64,000 bases of DNA, taken from the NCBI GenBank assembly GCA_965657645.1, contig CBFHOS010000001.1, positions 1 through 64,000 on the forward strand, in the 5' to 3' direction. Source of the stretch: CBFHOS01 sp965657645. Its GTDB lineage: Bacteria; Pseudomonadota; Alphaproteobacteria; Puniceispirillales; Puniceispirillaceae. How positions within the stretch are numbered: the first letter of the stretch is position 1; each line of letters starts with the position of its first letter. The translations under genes were made by a program, and so were the position numbers. The notes under the pieces were generated by a model that was not told the origin of the DNA, did no database searches, and saw only the letters and a program-made list of their open reading frames with translations. Positions 1 to 7,972 of this stretch are shown piece by piece.

Positions 1-54
1 CTCTTAAACTCGCTAGATGTATTTGTGATATTCTTTTTGCATCCAGTTAGATTT

Positions 55-146
55 TCAGGTGACATTTTCCCGTGAGCATTCTCAGGTGAGCATTTTCCCG
101 TGAGCATTCTCAGGTGAGCATTTTCCCGTGAGCATTCTCAGGTGAG
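55..146. repeat. 28-bp tandem repeat built of two 14-bp half-units
   Basis: Three head-to-tail copies of a 28-bp unit lie at 55-81 (one base short), 82-109 and 110-137, followed by a partial copy from 138. Each unit is two related 14-mers, GTGAGCATTTTCCC and GTGAGCATTCTCAG, so the basic period is 14 bp with alternating variants. It ends about 20 bp before the ribosome-binding site of the SDR gene. It has no spacers, so it is not a CRISPR array. Function is unknown; slippage or a clustered protein-binding site are both possible. Confidence 0.9.
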
Positions 147-178
147 AATGGTGGTCTCTCTGTATAGGAGTAAATAGC

Positions 179-940
179 GTGACGCAGACAATGGATCTTT
201 TCGATGTGAGCGGCAGGGTTGCATGCATAACCGGTGCTAGTTCCGGCATTGGTCGGCGTGCGGCTATGACGCTTGCCGCGGCCGGTGCCAAAATTGTTGG
301 CGTGGCCCGCAGAGAGGCCGAACTTGATAGTCTTTGTGATGAAATCGGCCCATTGGCCTCGCGCGTTATTGCCGATGTTACCGATCGCGGCGGGCTTGAG
401 CAGCTTGTCAAAGATGTTTCCGCCCCGTTTGGGCCTCCCGACATTCTGCTTCACGCGGCTGGAATCAATCCCCGTCAGGTTGCTGATGACGTCACCACTG
501 ATGCGTGGGATCAGACATTGCATTTGAATGTCACGGCGCCGTTTTTTCTGTCACAGGCCTTTGTTCCCAGCATGAAGGCGAAAGGCTGGGGACGGATAGT
601 CACGTTCGCATCACTACAAAGCACACGGGCCTTTCCCGGCGGTATCGCCTATGGCACTAGCAAAGGTGCAATCACCCAATTAACACGCGCGATGGCAGAG
701 GCTTGGTCCCGTTATGGCATCACCTCAAATGCGATTGGCCCGGGGTTTTTCCCCACCGAACTAACAGCCACCGTGTTTGACGATGAAAGTCGCGCCGCGC
801 GTAATGCCGCGCAAACCTGTGTGGGTCGCAATGGCCGCCTTGAAGATATTGATGGTCCGGTTTTGTTTCTGTGTTCCAAGGCATCGGCATTTGTGACCGG
901 ACAAGTCTTGATGGTCGATGGGGGATTCACCGCAAAATGA
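179..940 (+). CDS. SDR family NAD(P)-dependent oxidoreductase
   Basis: Classical short-chain dehydrogenase/reductase of 253 residues, which reversibly oxidises an alcohol or reduces a ketone using NAD(P) in the cytoplasm. Visible are the cofactor motif TGASSGIG (18-25), the structural HAAG (92-95), the catalytic Ser145, Tyr158 and Lys162 (YGTSK), and the C-terminal VDGG. Length is normal. The GTG start at 179 follows TAGGAG at 165-170; an ATG at 191 is an alternative. The stop overlaps the next start (ATGA at 937-940), so the gene is translationally coupled to a zinc alcohol dehydrogenase, suggesting two steps on one sugar or polyol. It resembles gluconate 5-dehydrogenase and ketoacyl reductases, but the substrate cannot be read from sequence. 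Confidence 0.92.
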   Translation: MTQTMDLFDVSGRVACITGASSGIGRRAAMTLAAAGAKIVGVARREAELDSLCDEIGPLASRVIADVTDRGGLEQLVKDVSAPFGPPDILLHAAGINPRQVADDVTTDAWDQTLHLNVTAPFFLSQAFVPSMKAKGWGRIVTFASLQSTRAFPGGIAYGTSKGAITQLTRAMAEAWSRYGITSNAIGPGFFPTELTATVFDDESRAARNAAQTCVGRNGRLEDIDGPVLFLCSKASAFVTGQVLMVDGGFTAK

Positions 941-1920
941 AGGCATTGGTATATCAAGGCGTTAAAACGCTTGCGTTCTTGGATGTACCTGACGTCATTT
1001 TGCAAGATGGAGAGCAGCTGATAAAAGTTGAGGCTGTGGGCATTTGTGGGTCTGACATGCATGCTTATTTGGGCCATGACGCACGCCGAATTGCGCCATT
1101 GATCCTTGGGCATGAGGCGGCAGGAACCATTATAGGTGGCCCCAAGGACGGCATGCGCGTTACCGTAAATCCCTTGGTCACGTGCGGGACTTGTTCGGCC
1201 TGTAACGCGAAACGTGAAAACCTCTGCCCTGACCGCCAGATCATTTCCATGGCCCCGCGTGAAGGTGCCTTTGCGCAATATGTAAAAATGCCCATGACCA
1301 ATTTGGTTGAGGTGCCACGCAATGTGCCGCTGGCCAAAGCCGCCTTGGCCGAACCTCTTGCTGTTAGTTGGCACGCCGCACGTCTGGCTTTTGAGGCTCT
1401 GCACAATAGTATGGACCGTCATGCGCTGGTGATTGGTGGCGGGGCCATCGGCCTTGCCGCGGCGTTGGCATTGCCGGTTATGGGCGCGACCAGCGTCACC
1501 ATTATTGAACCAAATGTGGCCAGACGAGCGTTCCTGCGTGATCATTGTGGACAAAATGCCGTTGAAACGACGGACGTCACCTACCCTATCGTGATCGATG
1601 CCGTTGGCTTTGGTGTCACGCGGGCCAGCGCCTCGGCCGATTTCGTCCAACCGGGCGGCGTCATTGTGCATGTTGGTCTGGGTGACGAGAAACCGGGCTT
1701 TGACGTTCGACGGGCGACGTTACAGGAAATCACCTTTATTGGCGTCTATACTTATTCTGCCGAGGATTTTCGCAACACTGCCGCAGCCCTTTTTGACGGG
1801 CGTCTTGGCTCTCTTGACTGGATTGAAACCCGCCCTCTTGAGCAAGGTGCCACGGCATTTGCCGACCTTCTTGCCGGCCGGGTTGCGGTGCCAAAAATCA
1901 TTCTGGACCCATGGACTTGA
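937..1920 (+). CDS. Zinc-dependent medium-chain alcohol dehydrogenase
   Basis: Medium-chain dehydrogenase of 327 residues in the threonine/sorbitol dehydrogenase group. Catalytic-zinc ligands are Cys37 (GICGSD), His59-Glu60 (GHE) and probably Glu139. The structural zinc site has four cysteines at 83, 86, 89 and 97. The NAD-binding loop GGGAIGL is at 167-173. The ATG at 937 was chosen because it gives the family N-terminus MKALVY and a 4-bp overlap with the SDR gene; an in-frame ATG at 871 would lie deep inside that gene. The pair probably oxidises a polyol or sugar acid; the exact substrate is unknown. Confidence 0.92.
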   Translation: MKALVYQGVKTLAFLDVPDVILQDGEQLIKVEAVGICGSDMHAYLGHDARRIAPLILGHEAAGTIIGGPKDGMRVTVNPLVTCGTCSACNAKRENLCPDRQIISMAPREGAFAQYVKMPMTNLVEVPRNVPLAKAALAEPLAVSWHAARLAFEALHNSMDRHALVIGGGAIGLAAALALPVMGATSVTIIEPNVARRAFLRDHCGQNAVETTDVTYPIVIDAVGFGVTRASASADFVQPGGVIVHVGLGDEKPGFDVRRATLQEITFIGVYTYSAEDFRNTAAALFDGRLGSLDWIETRPLEQGATAFADLLAGRVAVPKIILDPWT

Positions 1921-1960
1921 TCACTGATTTGATCCCTGGACTGATTGGCTTCACGCGCCA

Positions 1961-2008
1961 TTCAAGAATGTGGCTGACCGCTGGCTGGGTTAGATCAAGT
2001 TTTTCCGC
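1961..2008 (-). pseudogene. Relic of a LysR-family helix-turn-helix
   Basis: Read on the minus strand, these 16 codons give AEKLDLTQPAVSHILE, the recognisable core of a LysR-type HTH (AxxLxLTQPAVSxxL). An in-frame TGA lies three codons upstream, and the downstream residues do not continue the usual LysR pattern, so this is only a fragment. It sits in the 281-bp gap between the alcohol dehydrogenase and the THI5-like gene and suggests a former divergent regulator. The fragment is short, so chance similarity cannot be excluded. Confidence 0.5.
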
Positions 2009-2201
2009 TCTTCATCTGGTCTTCCTTTCGGTGGCGATCGATGCCCGACAATCTTCATATTAATTTTTTTAATTTATAATATAAAATCATATGAATTGTC
2101 ATAATGGAATGCCTCATCTAGCGTTTTGATAATGGCCTTGTGCCAAAAGCAATAACCACTGGGATATGCGCCCCCACATGGTGTCAAGCAGGGAGACTAG
2201 A

Positions 2202-3068
2202 ATGGCAGAAGAATTTGTAATCGCGCCGCATATGCGGCTTCATGAATGGGTGGCCGTTGAAAAAGGTTATTTTGACGATGAGGGGTTGGTCTATACGCTC
2301 GAGGACCAGCTAAAATCCGCGACCAACCACGTTCACGATCTTGGCGACAAGGTTGGCGCCTATCAGACATTTGAAAAAGGCCGCACCAGCGATGTTAGTT
2401 GCGCCTGTCATTGGACGGTAAATGCGGCGGCGGCGTCTGGCCACGGAAAGCTCTATGGAAAGCTCTATTCGGTATCGCCATGCGGCATCTTTGTGCCCGC
2501 TGATTCGGATATAAAAACGCCGGAGGATCTGGCAAATGTGCCTATTTCGGTTGGCTATCAATCAGGCAGTCACTATTCGACAATCCAAGCCCTAGAGCCG
2601 TTCTTAAAGTCAGAGGAAATCAATCTGTCCTTTTCTGATGGTCTGCTGTTCCGGCGGATGGAACACATGATTGACGGCAACATTCCTGCTGTCAGCCTGT
2701 TCAGCGGTGCCTATTATTTCATGCAACAGCTTGGCTTTAGAAAGATTGTCGATACGACGTTCATGATGGCGGCCATGGTGGGCGAAGAATCCTCGCTAGA
2801 AAATGTCGAAAAATATTTCGCCGCGCTGAAACGGGCACAGTCAGATATCGACCTGCGGCCGGAACTCTACACTCATTACTACCGCGAGGAATTCCCCGAG
2901 AGATTCAAAGACCAGATTGACCCTCGGTTTTTTGGCCCGGGGGAACGGCTTGTCTTTGAGGCATATTCGAAAGAGGTTTTTGAAGAATCACAAAAATGGA
3001 TCGACGAGCGCGGTATCTTTGAAAATGGCCTTGGTGAACGCTCATTCGAGCAATCTGTGATTATCTGA
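2202..3068 (+). CDS. NMT1/THI5-like substrate-binding-fold protein without signal peptide
   Basis: A 288-residue protein resembling the type II periplasmic-binding fold of the NMT1/THI5/SsuA group, with the typical pattern of a hydrophobic lobe strand, 'IKTPEDLANVPISVGYQSG' and a ligand-facing second lobe. No signal peptide or lipobox is seen, so it should stay in the cytoplasm, unlike transport binding proteins. No permease or ATPase is next to it. The ATG at 2202 follows GGGAGA (2191-2196); an upstream in-frame ATG at 2166 lacks such a site. Cytoplasmic relatives can be enzymes (THI5 pyrimidine synthase, dihydroxyphthalate decarboxylase) or ligand sensors; which applies here is unknown. A PhyH dioxygenase follows on the same strand. 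Confidence 0.75.
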   Translation: MAEEFVIAPHMRLHEWVAVEKGYFDDEGLVYTLEDQLKSATNHVHDLGDKVGAYQTFEKGRTSDVSCACHWTVNAAAASGHGKLYGKLYSVSPCGIFVPADSDIKTPEDLANVPISVGYQSGSHYSTIQALEPFLKSEEINLSFSDGLLFRRMEHMIDGNIPAVSLFSGAYYFMQQLGFRKIVDTTFMMAAMVGEESSLENVEKYFAALKRAQSDIDLRPELYTHYYREEFPERFKDQIDPRFFGPGERLVFEAYSKEVFEESQKWIDERGIFENGLGERSFEQSVII

Positions 3069-3199
3069 TTGTGGCGACTGCGGCCTTAAAAACATAGTTT
3101 CCGGTCGGTGATTTTTGCGCGTGCGCATGATCAATAGTTATAATTTCGGCTAGCAACAAAAACCAAATTAAAGTCATATAAACGCGAGGGAGACGCGCT

Positions 3200-4060
3200 A
3201 TGACTGATGATTTGAACAAGATTGTGTCGAGATATCGCGAAAATGGATTTGTGTCAGGAGTGCCTGCCTTATCCGCGGATCAGGTCAGCACCACACGCGC
3301 CTATATAGAGCAACTTGAAATGGATCATGCTGGCGGCGCTGGCGGGCATTCGCTGAACCAGTTTTTCCGCGTTAATGGGCATGTCGTCATCCCCAAGCTT
3401 GCCGAGATGGCGCGCAATCCTGAAATTCTGGATGTTGTTGAGGCCTTATTGGGGCCCGATTTGTTGGCGTGGTCGGTCGAGCTTTTCATCAAAGAACCCA
3501 AAAGCACGAAAACCGTATCGTGGCATCAGGACATCACCTATTGGGGCATGGGCGAAACCGATGATGAAGTCACGGCGTGGATAGCCCTATCCGATGTAAG
3601 TGTCAAAGCTGGGTGTATGCGCTTTATTCCGGGCAGCCATAAATCTGGTCTAGTCACGCACAACGATACATTTTCCGCAGACAATCTTTTATCGAGAGGT
3701 CAGGAAATTGCCGATGTTCAGGAAGCGGATTCAGTGCACGGCCCCCTTCGCCCCGGTGAAATGTCACTTCATCATGGGCGCTGCTTTCACGCCTCTGGTA
3801 TGAATCAATCTTCGGATCGCCGCATTGGCCTTGCGATCAGATATGTCACCCCCGCCGTGCGTGACCATGCGCCGGGGCGCGATTGGGCCATGCCGGTAAG
3901 AGGCGAAACCCCGTCTGGCGGCTGGGACTGCATTGCCGGTCCTCGCGGCCTATTCCACCCTAGCGATCTTGCTCTGTATGACCGCATCCTAGCCGGCCAA
4001 TCCCAAACCCTCGCCGCCGGAGCAGAAGGCAAAACAAGCCTATATGCCGCCGAAACATGA
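3200..4060 (+). CDS. Phytanoyl-CoA dioxygenase (PhyH) family protein
   Basis: A 286-residue Fe(II)/2-oxoglutarate-dependent oxygenase of the PhyH family. The iron ligands are His109-x-Asp111 (WHQD) and the distal His197 (FHASG), and Arg207/Arg208 is placed to bind 2-oxoglutarate. Such enzymes hydroxylate small molecules such as acyl-CoAs, ectoine or phosphonates, so the substrate is open. GAGGGAGA just before the ATG is a good ribosome-binding site. It follows the THI5-like gene with a 131-bp gap, and the two may form one transcription unit. Confidence 0.88.
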   Translation: MTDDLNKIVSRYRENGFVSGVPALSADQVSTTRAYIEQLEMDHAGGAGGHSLNQFFRVNGHVVIPKLAEMARNPEILDVVEALLGPDLLAWSVELFIKEPKSTKTVSWHQDITYWGMGETDDEVTAWIALSDVSVKAGCMRFIPGSHKSGLVTHNDTFSADNLLSRGQEIADVQEADSVHGPLRPGEMSLHHGRCFHASGMNQSSDRRIGLAIRYVTPAVRDHAPGRDWAMPVRGETPSGGWDCIAGPRGLFHPSDLALYDRILAGQSQTLAAGAEGKTSLYAAET

Positions 4061-4189
4061 TGAAGGATGAAAGAGCCGGTTCCACAAAATTAGCCAACGC
4101 CGCGGGACAAAGAATATAGTCGGCTTTTCAGGGTCGATGTGCGACTGTCTCTGCTTGGTTAATTCCTAAAAAAGGTGAGTGTGGATTCT

Positions 4190-5239
4190 ATGAGACTTGT
4201 TATTTTTGGCACGGTCCTCTTTGCAATTAGCTTTTTGGTTTACGTCTATCCGGTAAACGTCATTGCGCATTTGTTAATTGGACGCGAGATTTTTGCGCCA
4301 GCCTCGCTCATTCCAGCGGCCATCATCGCGGCGGCTGTTTCGGTATATTTTCGAACGCACATCACATCGCCGCTATTAAGCGGGCTTATTTATTACGGGA
4401 TGGGTATCGGGTTCATCGGGCTCTGGGTGACAATAACGGGATTGCTCGCCGCACGGGCCCTGCCAGAATTCAGCGTCCATATCGGGCAAATTTGCCTCTT
4501 TCTAACTGTGGTCTTGAGCCTAAAAGCCATCGTGAATGGGCGCCAAATCCACATTACAAAGATCGATATCCCCTCGGCAAAAATCAAACGCCGCCACGAT
4601 TTACTATTCATCAGCGACGTGCATCTGGGGTCTAACCCAACGCAACATCTGGCCAAAGTTTGTGACAAAATAGCGGGGCTGGATTTTGATGCTCTATTGA
4701 TTGGCGGCGATCTATTTGATTCCAGCGCGTTCACCGCCAGCGATCTAGACCCGCTAAAGGCGATCGAAAAACCCATCCTGTTCGTCACCGGAAACCACGA
4801 ATATTATGTCAAAGATCACCAGCACAAAGTCGCGGATCTTGCCGCCTACAATATTACGGTTTTGGACAACCAGTCGGTGCAATCTGGCGAGCTACACATT
4901 GTCGGGATTAGCGATCAGCAATCGCCAAAGCGCCAGAGCGAAATTGCCAAACAACAAGTCAGGCCGGACAGGTTTAATTTGCTGATGGTACACCAACCAT
5001 CGATCTTTGAGACGGCACCGGATGACACCGATTTGATGCTCTCGGGGCACACTCATAATGGCCAGATATTTCCGTTCGGCTTTCTGGTACGCCTGCAATT
5101 CAAGACGGTTTACGGCCTCTATAAACGGCTCAACTCCCGATTATATGTCTCATCTGGATGCGGCACATGGGGCCCAAGAATGCGCCTAGGCACCAAGAAC
5201 GAAATAGTCCAGATCACAATCTCTCCACAAAAGAGTTGA
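4190..5239 (+). CDS. Membrane-anchored metallophosphoesterase
   Basis: A 349-residue calcineurin-like phosphoesterase. Three to four hydrophobic segments fill residues 1-115, followed by the catalytic domain with all metal motifs: Asp143-x-His145 (SDVH), GGDLFD (172-177), GNHE (201-204), His268 and GHTH (286-289). This layout matches YkuE/YaeI-type enzymes that act at the membrane, with the catalytic part probably cytoplasmic. The ATG at 4190 is preferred because AAGGTGAG lies about 10 bp upstream; a GTG at 4175 would add five residues. It converges on the cupin gene with a 13-bp gap and no clear terminator. Confidence 0.88.
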   Translation: MRLVIFGTVLFAISFLVYVYPVNVIAHLLIGREIFAPASLIPAAIIAAAVSVYFRTHITSPLLSGLIYYGMGIGFIGLWVTITGLLAARALPEFSVHIGQICLFLTVVLSLKAIVNGRQIHITKIDIPSAKIKRRHDLLFISDVHLGSNPTQHLAKVCDKIAGLDFDALLIGGDLFDSSAFTASDLDPLKAIEKPILFVTGNHEYYVKDHQHKVADLAAYNITVLDNQSVQSGELHIVGISDQQSPKRQSEIAKQQVRPDRFNLLMVHQPSIFETAPDDTDLMLSGHTHNGQIFPFGFLVRLQFKTVYGLYKRLNSRLYVSSGCGTWGPRMRLGTKNEIVQITISPQKS

Positions 5240-5252
5240 TCGCCAGCCATCA

Positions 5253-5912
5253 CTAAAGAGATTGGTTCTCTGGCTCTTGCGGATAGCCTTGGTAGTCGTA
5301 TTCGTCGGTGGAGATGTCGCCGGTCCAGACGTAGACGGACATGAAGGCCAGTTCGTTTGTGCGGGTTGCGTGGCGCATGCCTGATGGGTGGTAGGAATAT
5401 TCGCCGGCCTTGCGCGTTTTATAACCGCCGTCGCCGCGTATCCAGTCGGCCTCGCCAGCCAGCATGATAAATATCTCTTCTGCCGGATGGGTTCTAATGC
5501 CGTATTCCACATGCGGTAAAATACCATACAGCCCCATCCGCACATTTTTGCAATGGACCAACCCCTCTGGGCCCAAAATCTCAACATGGGCTTTTTGACG
5601 GCTATGCGCCAGATAAAGCGGGTCTTTCGATGTTTCGGGCGGCGCCCATGCGAACGGCATCTCCATAATATCCCGGCAAATGGCGCGCGTCTTATTGGCC
5701 TCTAGGACATCTAGATATGGCCGGGGTAGATATGGCTGGGGGAGAGAGGGCTTTGGGCGCGGCGGGGATGCCGGATCCAGATCGGGCCATTTATCCGCGG
5801 CGATGGCGATGGCAAGTTCGGCGCAGGCAATATCTTGGATCGCGAGCCGCCCCTCGGTCACCGGCTGTTCGTCAAACACCTGGTATAGGTTGGAGAATAG
5901 TTGTTTAAGCAT
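5253..5912 (-). CDS. Cupin of the dimethylsulfoniopropionate (DMSP) lyase family
   Basis: A 219-residue single-domain cupin resembling DddL/DddQ-type DMSP lyases, which cleave DMSP to dimethyl sulfide and acrylate. An N-terminal helical part (1-45) precedes the barrel. Cupin motif 2 is intact (G170 to N186: G-x5-P-S-G-x2-H181-x4-N), and the family-like YVWTGD follows (194-199). In motif 1, H142 and E146 are present, but Arg140 stands where the first metal His is expected and Phe148 where DddQ has a catalytic Tyr. A proline-rich stretch (residues 49-65) separates the helical part from the barrel. The ATG at 5912 has AAAGG 8 bp upstream; an earlier in-frame start at 5996 lacks one. Family membership is likely, lyase activity is not certain. 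Confidence 0.8.
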   Translation of the reverse strand: MLKQLFSNLYQVFDEQPVTEGRLAIQDIACAELAIAIAADKWPDLDPASPPRPKPSLPQPYLPRPYLDVLEANKTRAICRDIMEMPFAWAPPETSKDPLYLAHSRQKAHVEILGPEGLVHCKNVRMGLYGILPHVEYGIRTHPAEEIFIMLAGEADWIRGDGGYKTRKAGEYSYHPSGMRHATRTNELAFMSVYVWTGDISTDEYDYQGYPQEPENQSL

Positions 5913-6053
5913 TGTCATCACCTTTGCCCGTAAATGGAAAACCAGTGAAACTCTTGCAAATAAGACCCTGCCCGCAAAAGGCAACTTGTCTTTCAAAACC
6001 CTAGAATAGCTTTATTTGCCGCGTAAACTAAAAACTACAAATGTGGGCCCCAT

Positions 6054-6123
6054 GGGCGTATCGGCGAGGGCGTATCGGCGGGGGCGTATCGGCGGGGGCG
6101 TGTCGGCGAGGGCGTGTCGGCGG
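6054..6123. repeat. G-rich 14-bp tandem repeat, five copies
   Basis: Five uninterrupted copies of GGGCGTRTCGGCGR occur at 6054, 6068, 6082, 6096 and 6110, followed by a degenerate start of a sixth. Copies 1-3 read TAT and copies 4-5 read TGT in the middle, which suggests stepwise duplication. The array lies in the 383-bp gap between the divergent cupin and hemerythrin-like genes. Purine-rich runs every 14 bp could form unusual DNA structure. Confidence 0.95.
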
Positions 6124-6254
6124 GGGCGGTATTGGCTGGCAATGCGCTGGATGATCTAGAGGTAAGCGTGCCCGCCTAGTCGCGGCCAAATGACACCCTT
6201 GCATCCGGCACTATTTCGGTATCGTTGGTCGGCGTGATAGTATGGCGCTACACT

Positions 6255-6289
6255 CTAATATAGCCGTTCAATGCGATCGCGGCTATTAG
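6255..6289. promoter_or_regulatory. Imperfect inverted repeat before the hemerythrin-like gene
   Basis: CTAATATAGCCG and CGGCTATTAG form a stem interrupted by a two-base bulge, with a 13-nt loop, ending 6 bp before the 6296 start. It could be an operator or an mRNA hairpin covering the ribosome-binding region. Apart from this and the 14-bp array, nothing recognisable was seen between 5913 and 6295. Confidence 0.45.
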
Positions 6290-6295
6290 CAATGG

Positions 6296-6892
6296 ATGGG
6301 ATCCGGCATGACATTAGATGGTGGGGGCGAACTCGCCCTTTTTGACAGAACGAGCGCGGCGACAGGCTTGCCCAAAGACTTTGCCCAATTGTTGCAATTG
6401 CACCCGCGTGATAGCTGGCAGGGGCATCACAATTTTTCCGAACTGACGCGGTTCTGGCTGGATCGGCATGAGAGCTTTCGCCAAGTATTCACCGAATTGA
6501 ACAAGCTCAGTGAGGCCTATCTTAGCGCCCCATCCGATAGTTTTGCGCAAAAGACAGTGCGCTATACCAGCTTTCTCTTGCAGCAATTAGAGGGGCATCA
6601 TCAGATTGAAGACCAGCATTATTTTCCGCAGATCAGCGTTCTAGATAGCCGCGCTGAAAAAGGGTTTGCGATGTTGGATAGTGATCATGACGCCCTGCAT
6701 CATCTGATTGAGGGAACCGTTCCGGTAACCAATGACGCCTTGACCGCGATCCAGAATGGGGTCGATGCGCGGGGTGCGGTTGAGGTGCTACGGAAACATC
6801 AACTGAATTTTCAAAGCCAGCTTTTGCGGCATTTAAGCGATGAGGAAGAGCTCGTTGTTCCGGTTATCCTCGAGCATGGTTTTGTTGGCTAG
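6296..6892 (+). CDS. Hemerythrin-like (HHE domain) protein
   Basis: A 198-residue four-helix protein with the ligand spacing of hemerythrin/HHE domains: His44-His45 and His58 in helix A, His101-His102 and Glu105 (GHHQIED), His131/His135 (DHDALHH) and His179/Glu183 (RHLSDEEE). Such proteins hold a non-haem di-iron centre and are used for O2 or NO binding or iron-centre repair. No signal peptide is present. An ATG at 6308 with GGGA upstream is a reasonable alternative start. It converges on the GntR gene with a 4-bp gap. Confidence 0.82.
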   Translation: MGSGMTLDGGGELALFDRTSAATGLPKDFAQLLQLHPRDSWQGHHNFSELTRFWLDRHESFRQVFTELNKLSEAYLSAPSDSFAQKTVRYTSFLLQQLEGHHQIEDQHYFPQISVLDSRAEKGFAMLDSDHDALHHLIEGTVPVTNDALTAIQNGVDARGAVEVLRKHQLNFQSQLLRHLSDEEELVVPVILEHGFVG

Positions 6893-6896
6893 ATGG

Positions 6897-7613
6897 TCAT
6901 TCATCACTAAACAGATCATAATATTCCAACGCCGAGCTGGCATGCTCACGCATCATCGCAAAAGCCCGGCCACCATCTCGCAAATCGATCGCCTGTTTAA
7001 TGATCACGTGCTGGCTGTGGCTTACCGTCAAGCGCATCATAGGCGGCTCGTTTTCCAGCGAAAAGAATACATCACCAACGCCGGTTTGCGGCAAAATTTG
7101 CAACCGGCCCAAACTATCTTCAATGAAACTATTATCCGCCGCGCGTGCGATCGTTTTGTGAAAGATCGCGTTGGCCACTTGGAATGCCTCGATCGCATCT
7201 TTATCGATGATGCCGCGGGTAACGATGGCGTTGGTCATTTCCAACGAGCGATCAAGCCTGTCAATATCGACCGCGCTCAAACCGACCTCGGCAACTTGCT
7301 GGGCGGCAAGCGCCTCTAGAACGCCGCGCACTTTGACCGCGTGCAAAATGTCTTTTTTCGAAAAAGCACGGGCAATATAACCGCGTCCATCACGGGCAGT
7401 TAAAAACCCCTCAGCCGCTAAAACTTTCAGCGCCGTTCGCACCGGTGTTCGTGACACGCCTAATTTCCGGCTGAGGTTGGTTTCGGTGATTGTGGCTTCA
7501 GCGTCAAACGCCCCGTTAACCAGCATTTGCCGGATTTTTTCTGTAATCGTTTCATCAGTTAGCTTGATCAGATCAGCGTGATCGGCACCAATATTTACGT
7601 TATGATCAGCCAT
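6897..7613 (-). CDS. GntR-family (FadR-type) transcriptional regulator
   Basis: A 238-residue regulator. The winged HTH at about 15-78 contains the GntR hallmark LSRKLGVSRTPVRTALKVL, and the all-helical FCD effector domain fills about 85-230, with His-containing helices (FHKTIA, HSQHVIIKQAI, MMREHASS). It is divergent from the Liv transporter operon across a 359-bp AT-rich region with two perfect inverted repeats. That layout makes it the likely local repressor, released by the transported compound or a breakdown product. This is inference from position. Confidence 0.9.
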   Translation of the reverse strand: MADHNVNIGADHADLIKLTDETITEKIRQMLVNGAFDAEATITETNLSRKLGVSRTPVRTALKVLAAEGFLTARDGRGYIARAFSKKDILHAVKVRGVLEALAAQQVAEVGLSAVDIDRLDRSLEMTNAIVTRGIIDKDAIEAFQVANAIFHKTIARAADNSFIEDSLGRLQILPQTGVGDVFFSLENEPPMMRLTVSHSQHVIIKQAIDLRDGGRAFAMMREHASSALEYYDLFSDE

Positions 7614-7738
7614 TAGAATCGTATCCAGCGGTCTTGATTGTATGAGGCAGCGTCAGGCTATGATAAAATATGAACCCGTAAATTACAACAACGTATTCGT
7701 TAACGGCATATGATGAGAATTTATCACACAAATATCTA

Positions 7739-7754
7739 ATTTTGTATTCAAAAT
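7739..7754. promoter_or_regulatory. Perfect inverted repeat, candidate GntR operator
   Basis: ATTTTG-TATT-CAAAAT is a perfect 6-4-6 palindrome in the gap between the GntR gene and the Liv operon. Its core TTGTATTCAA resembles the TTGTATACAA-type operators of several FadR-subfamily GntR proteins. It lies about 125 bp from the regulator's start, so it could serve both divergent promoters. Confidence 0.5.
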
Positions 7755-7772
7755 AAAAAAAATGCACTCATT

Positions 7773-7789
7773 TAATGAAAAATTCATTA
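7773..7789. promoter_or_regulatory. Second perfect inverted repeat in the gntR-liv gap
   Basis: TAATGAA-AAA-TTCATTA is a perfect 7-3-7 palindrome 20 bp downstream of the first one. It could be a second operator or part of a promoter. The surrounding 7680-7840 is very AT-rich; no confident -35/-10 pair could be fixed. Confidence 0.4.
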
Positions 7790-7941
7790 TTGCCTTTACG
7801 ACTTTGAATTTTTACCTCTTAAATTAAATTAACAAAATGACCCGCCATCAGTGGCACCTACGCTTCACGACTTGGTGGGCATCGCAATTTGAATTCGATT
7901 TGGGCCAAGCACGCGCTTGGGTTGGACTGAAACAAATTGGA

Positions 7942-7961
7942 ACTGAACTGGACTGAACTGG
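7942..7961. repeat. Two tandem ACTGAACTGG decamers at a ribosome-binding site
   Basis: Two exact copies of ACTGAACTGG run directly into the GGGAGG ribosome-binding site of the binding-protein gene. They form the leader of a presumably highly expressed mRNA. A related TTGGACTGAA lies just upstream. Function unknown. Confidence 0.7.
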
Positions 7962-7972
7962 GAGGTAGGTTT

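Noticed and set aside
55..146. CRISPR-like array
   Set aside because: Units are contiguous without spacers and no cas gene is near; it is a minisatellite.
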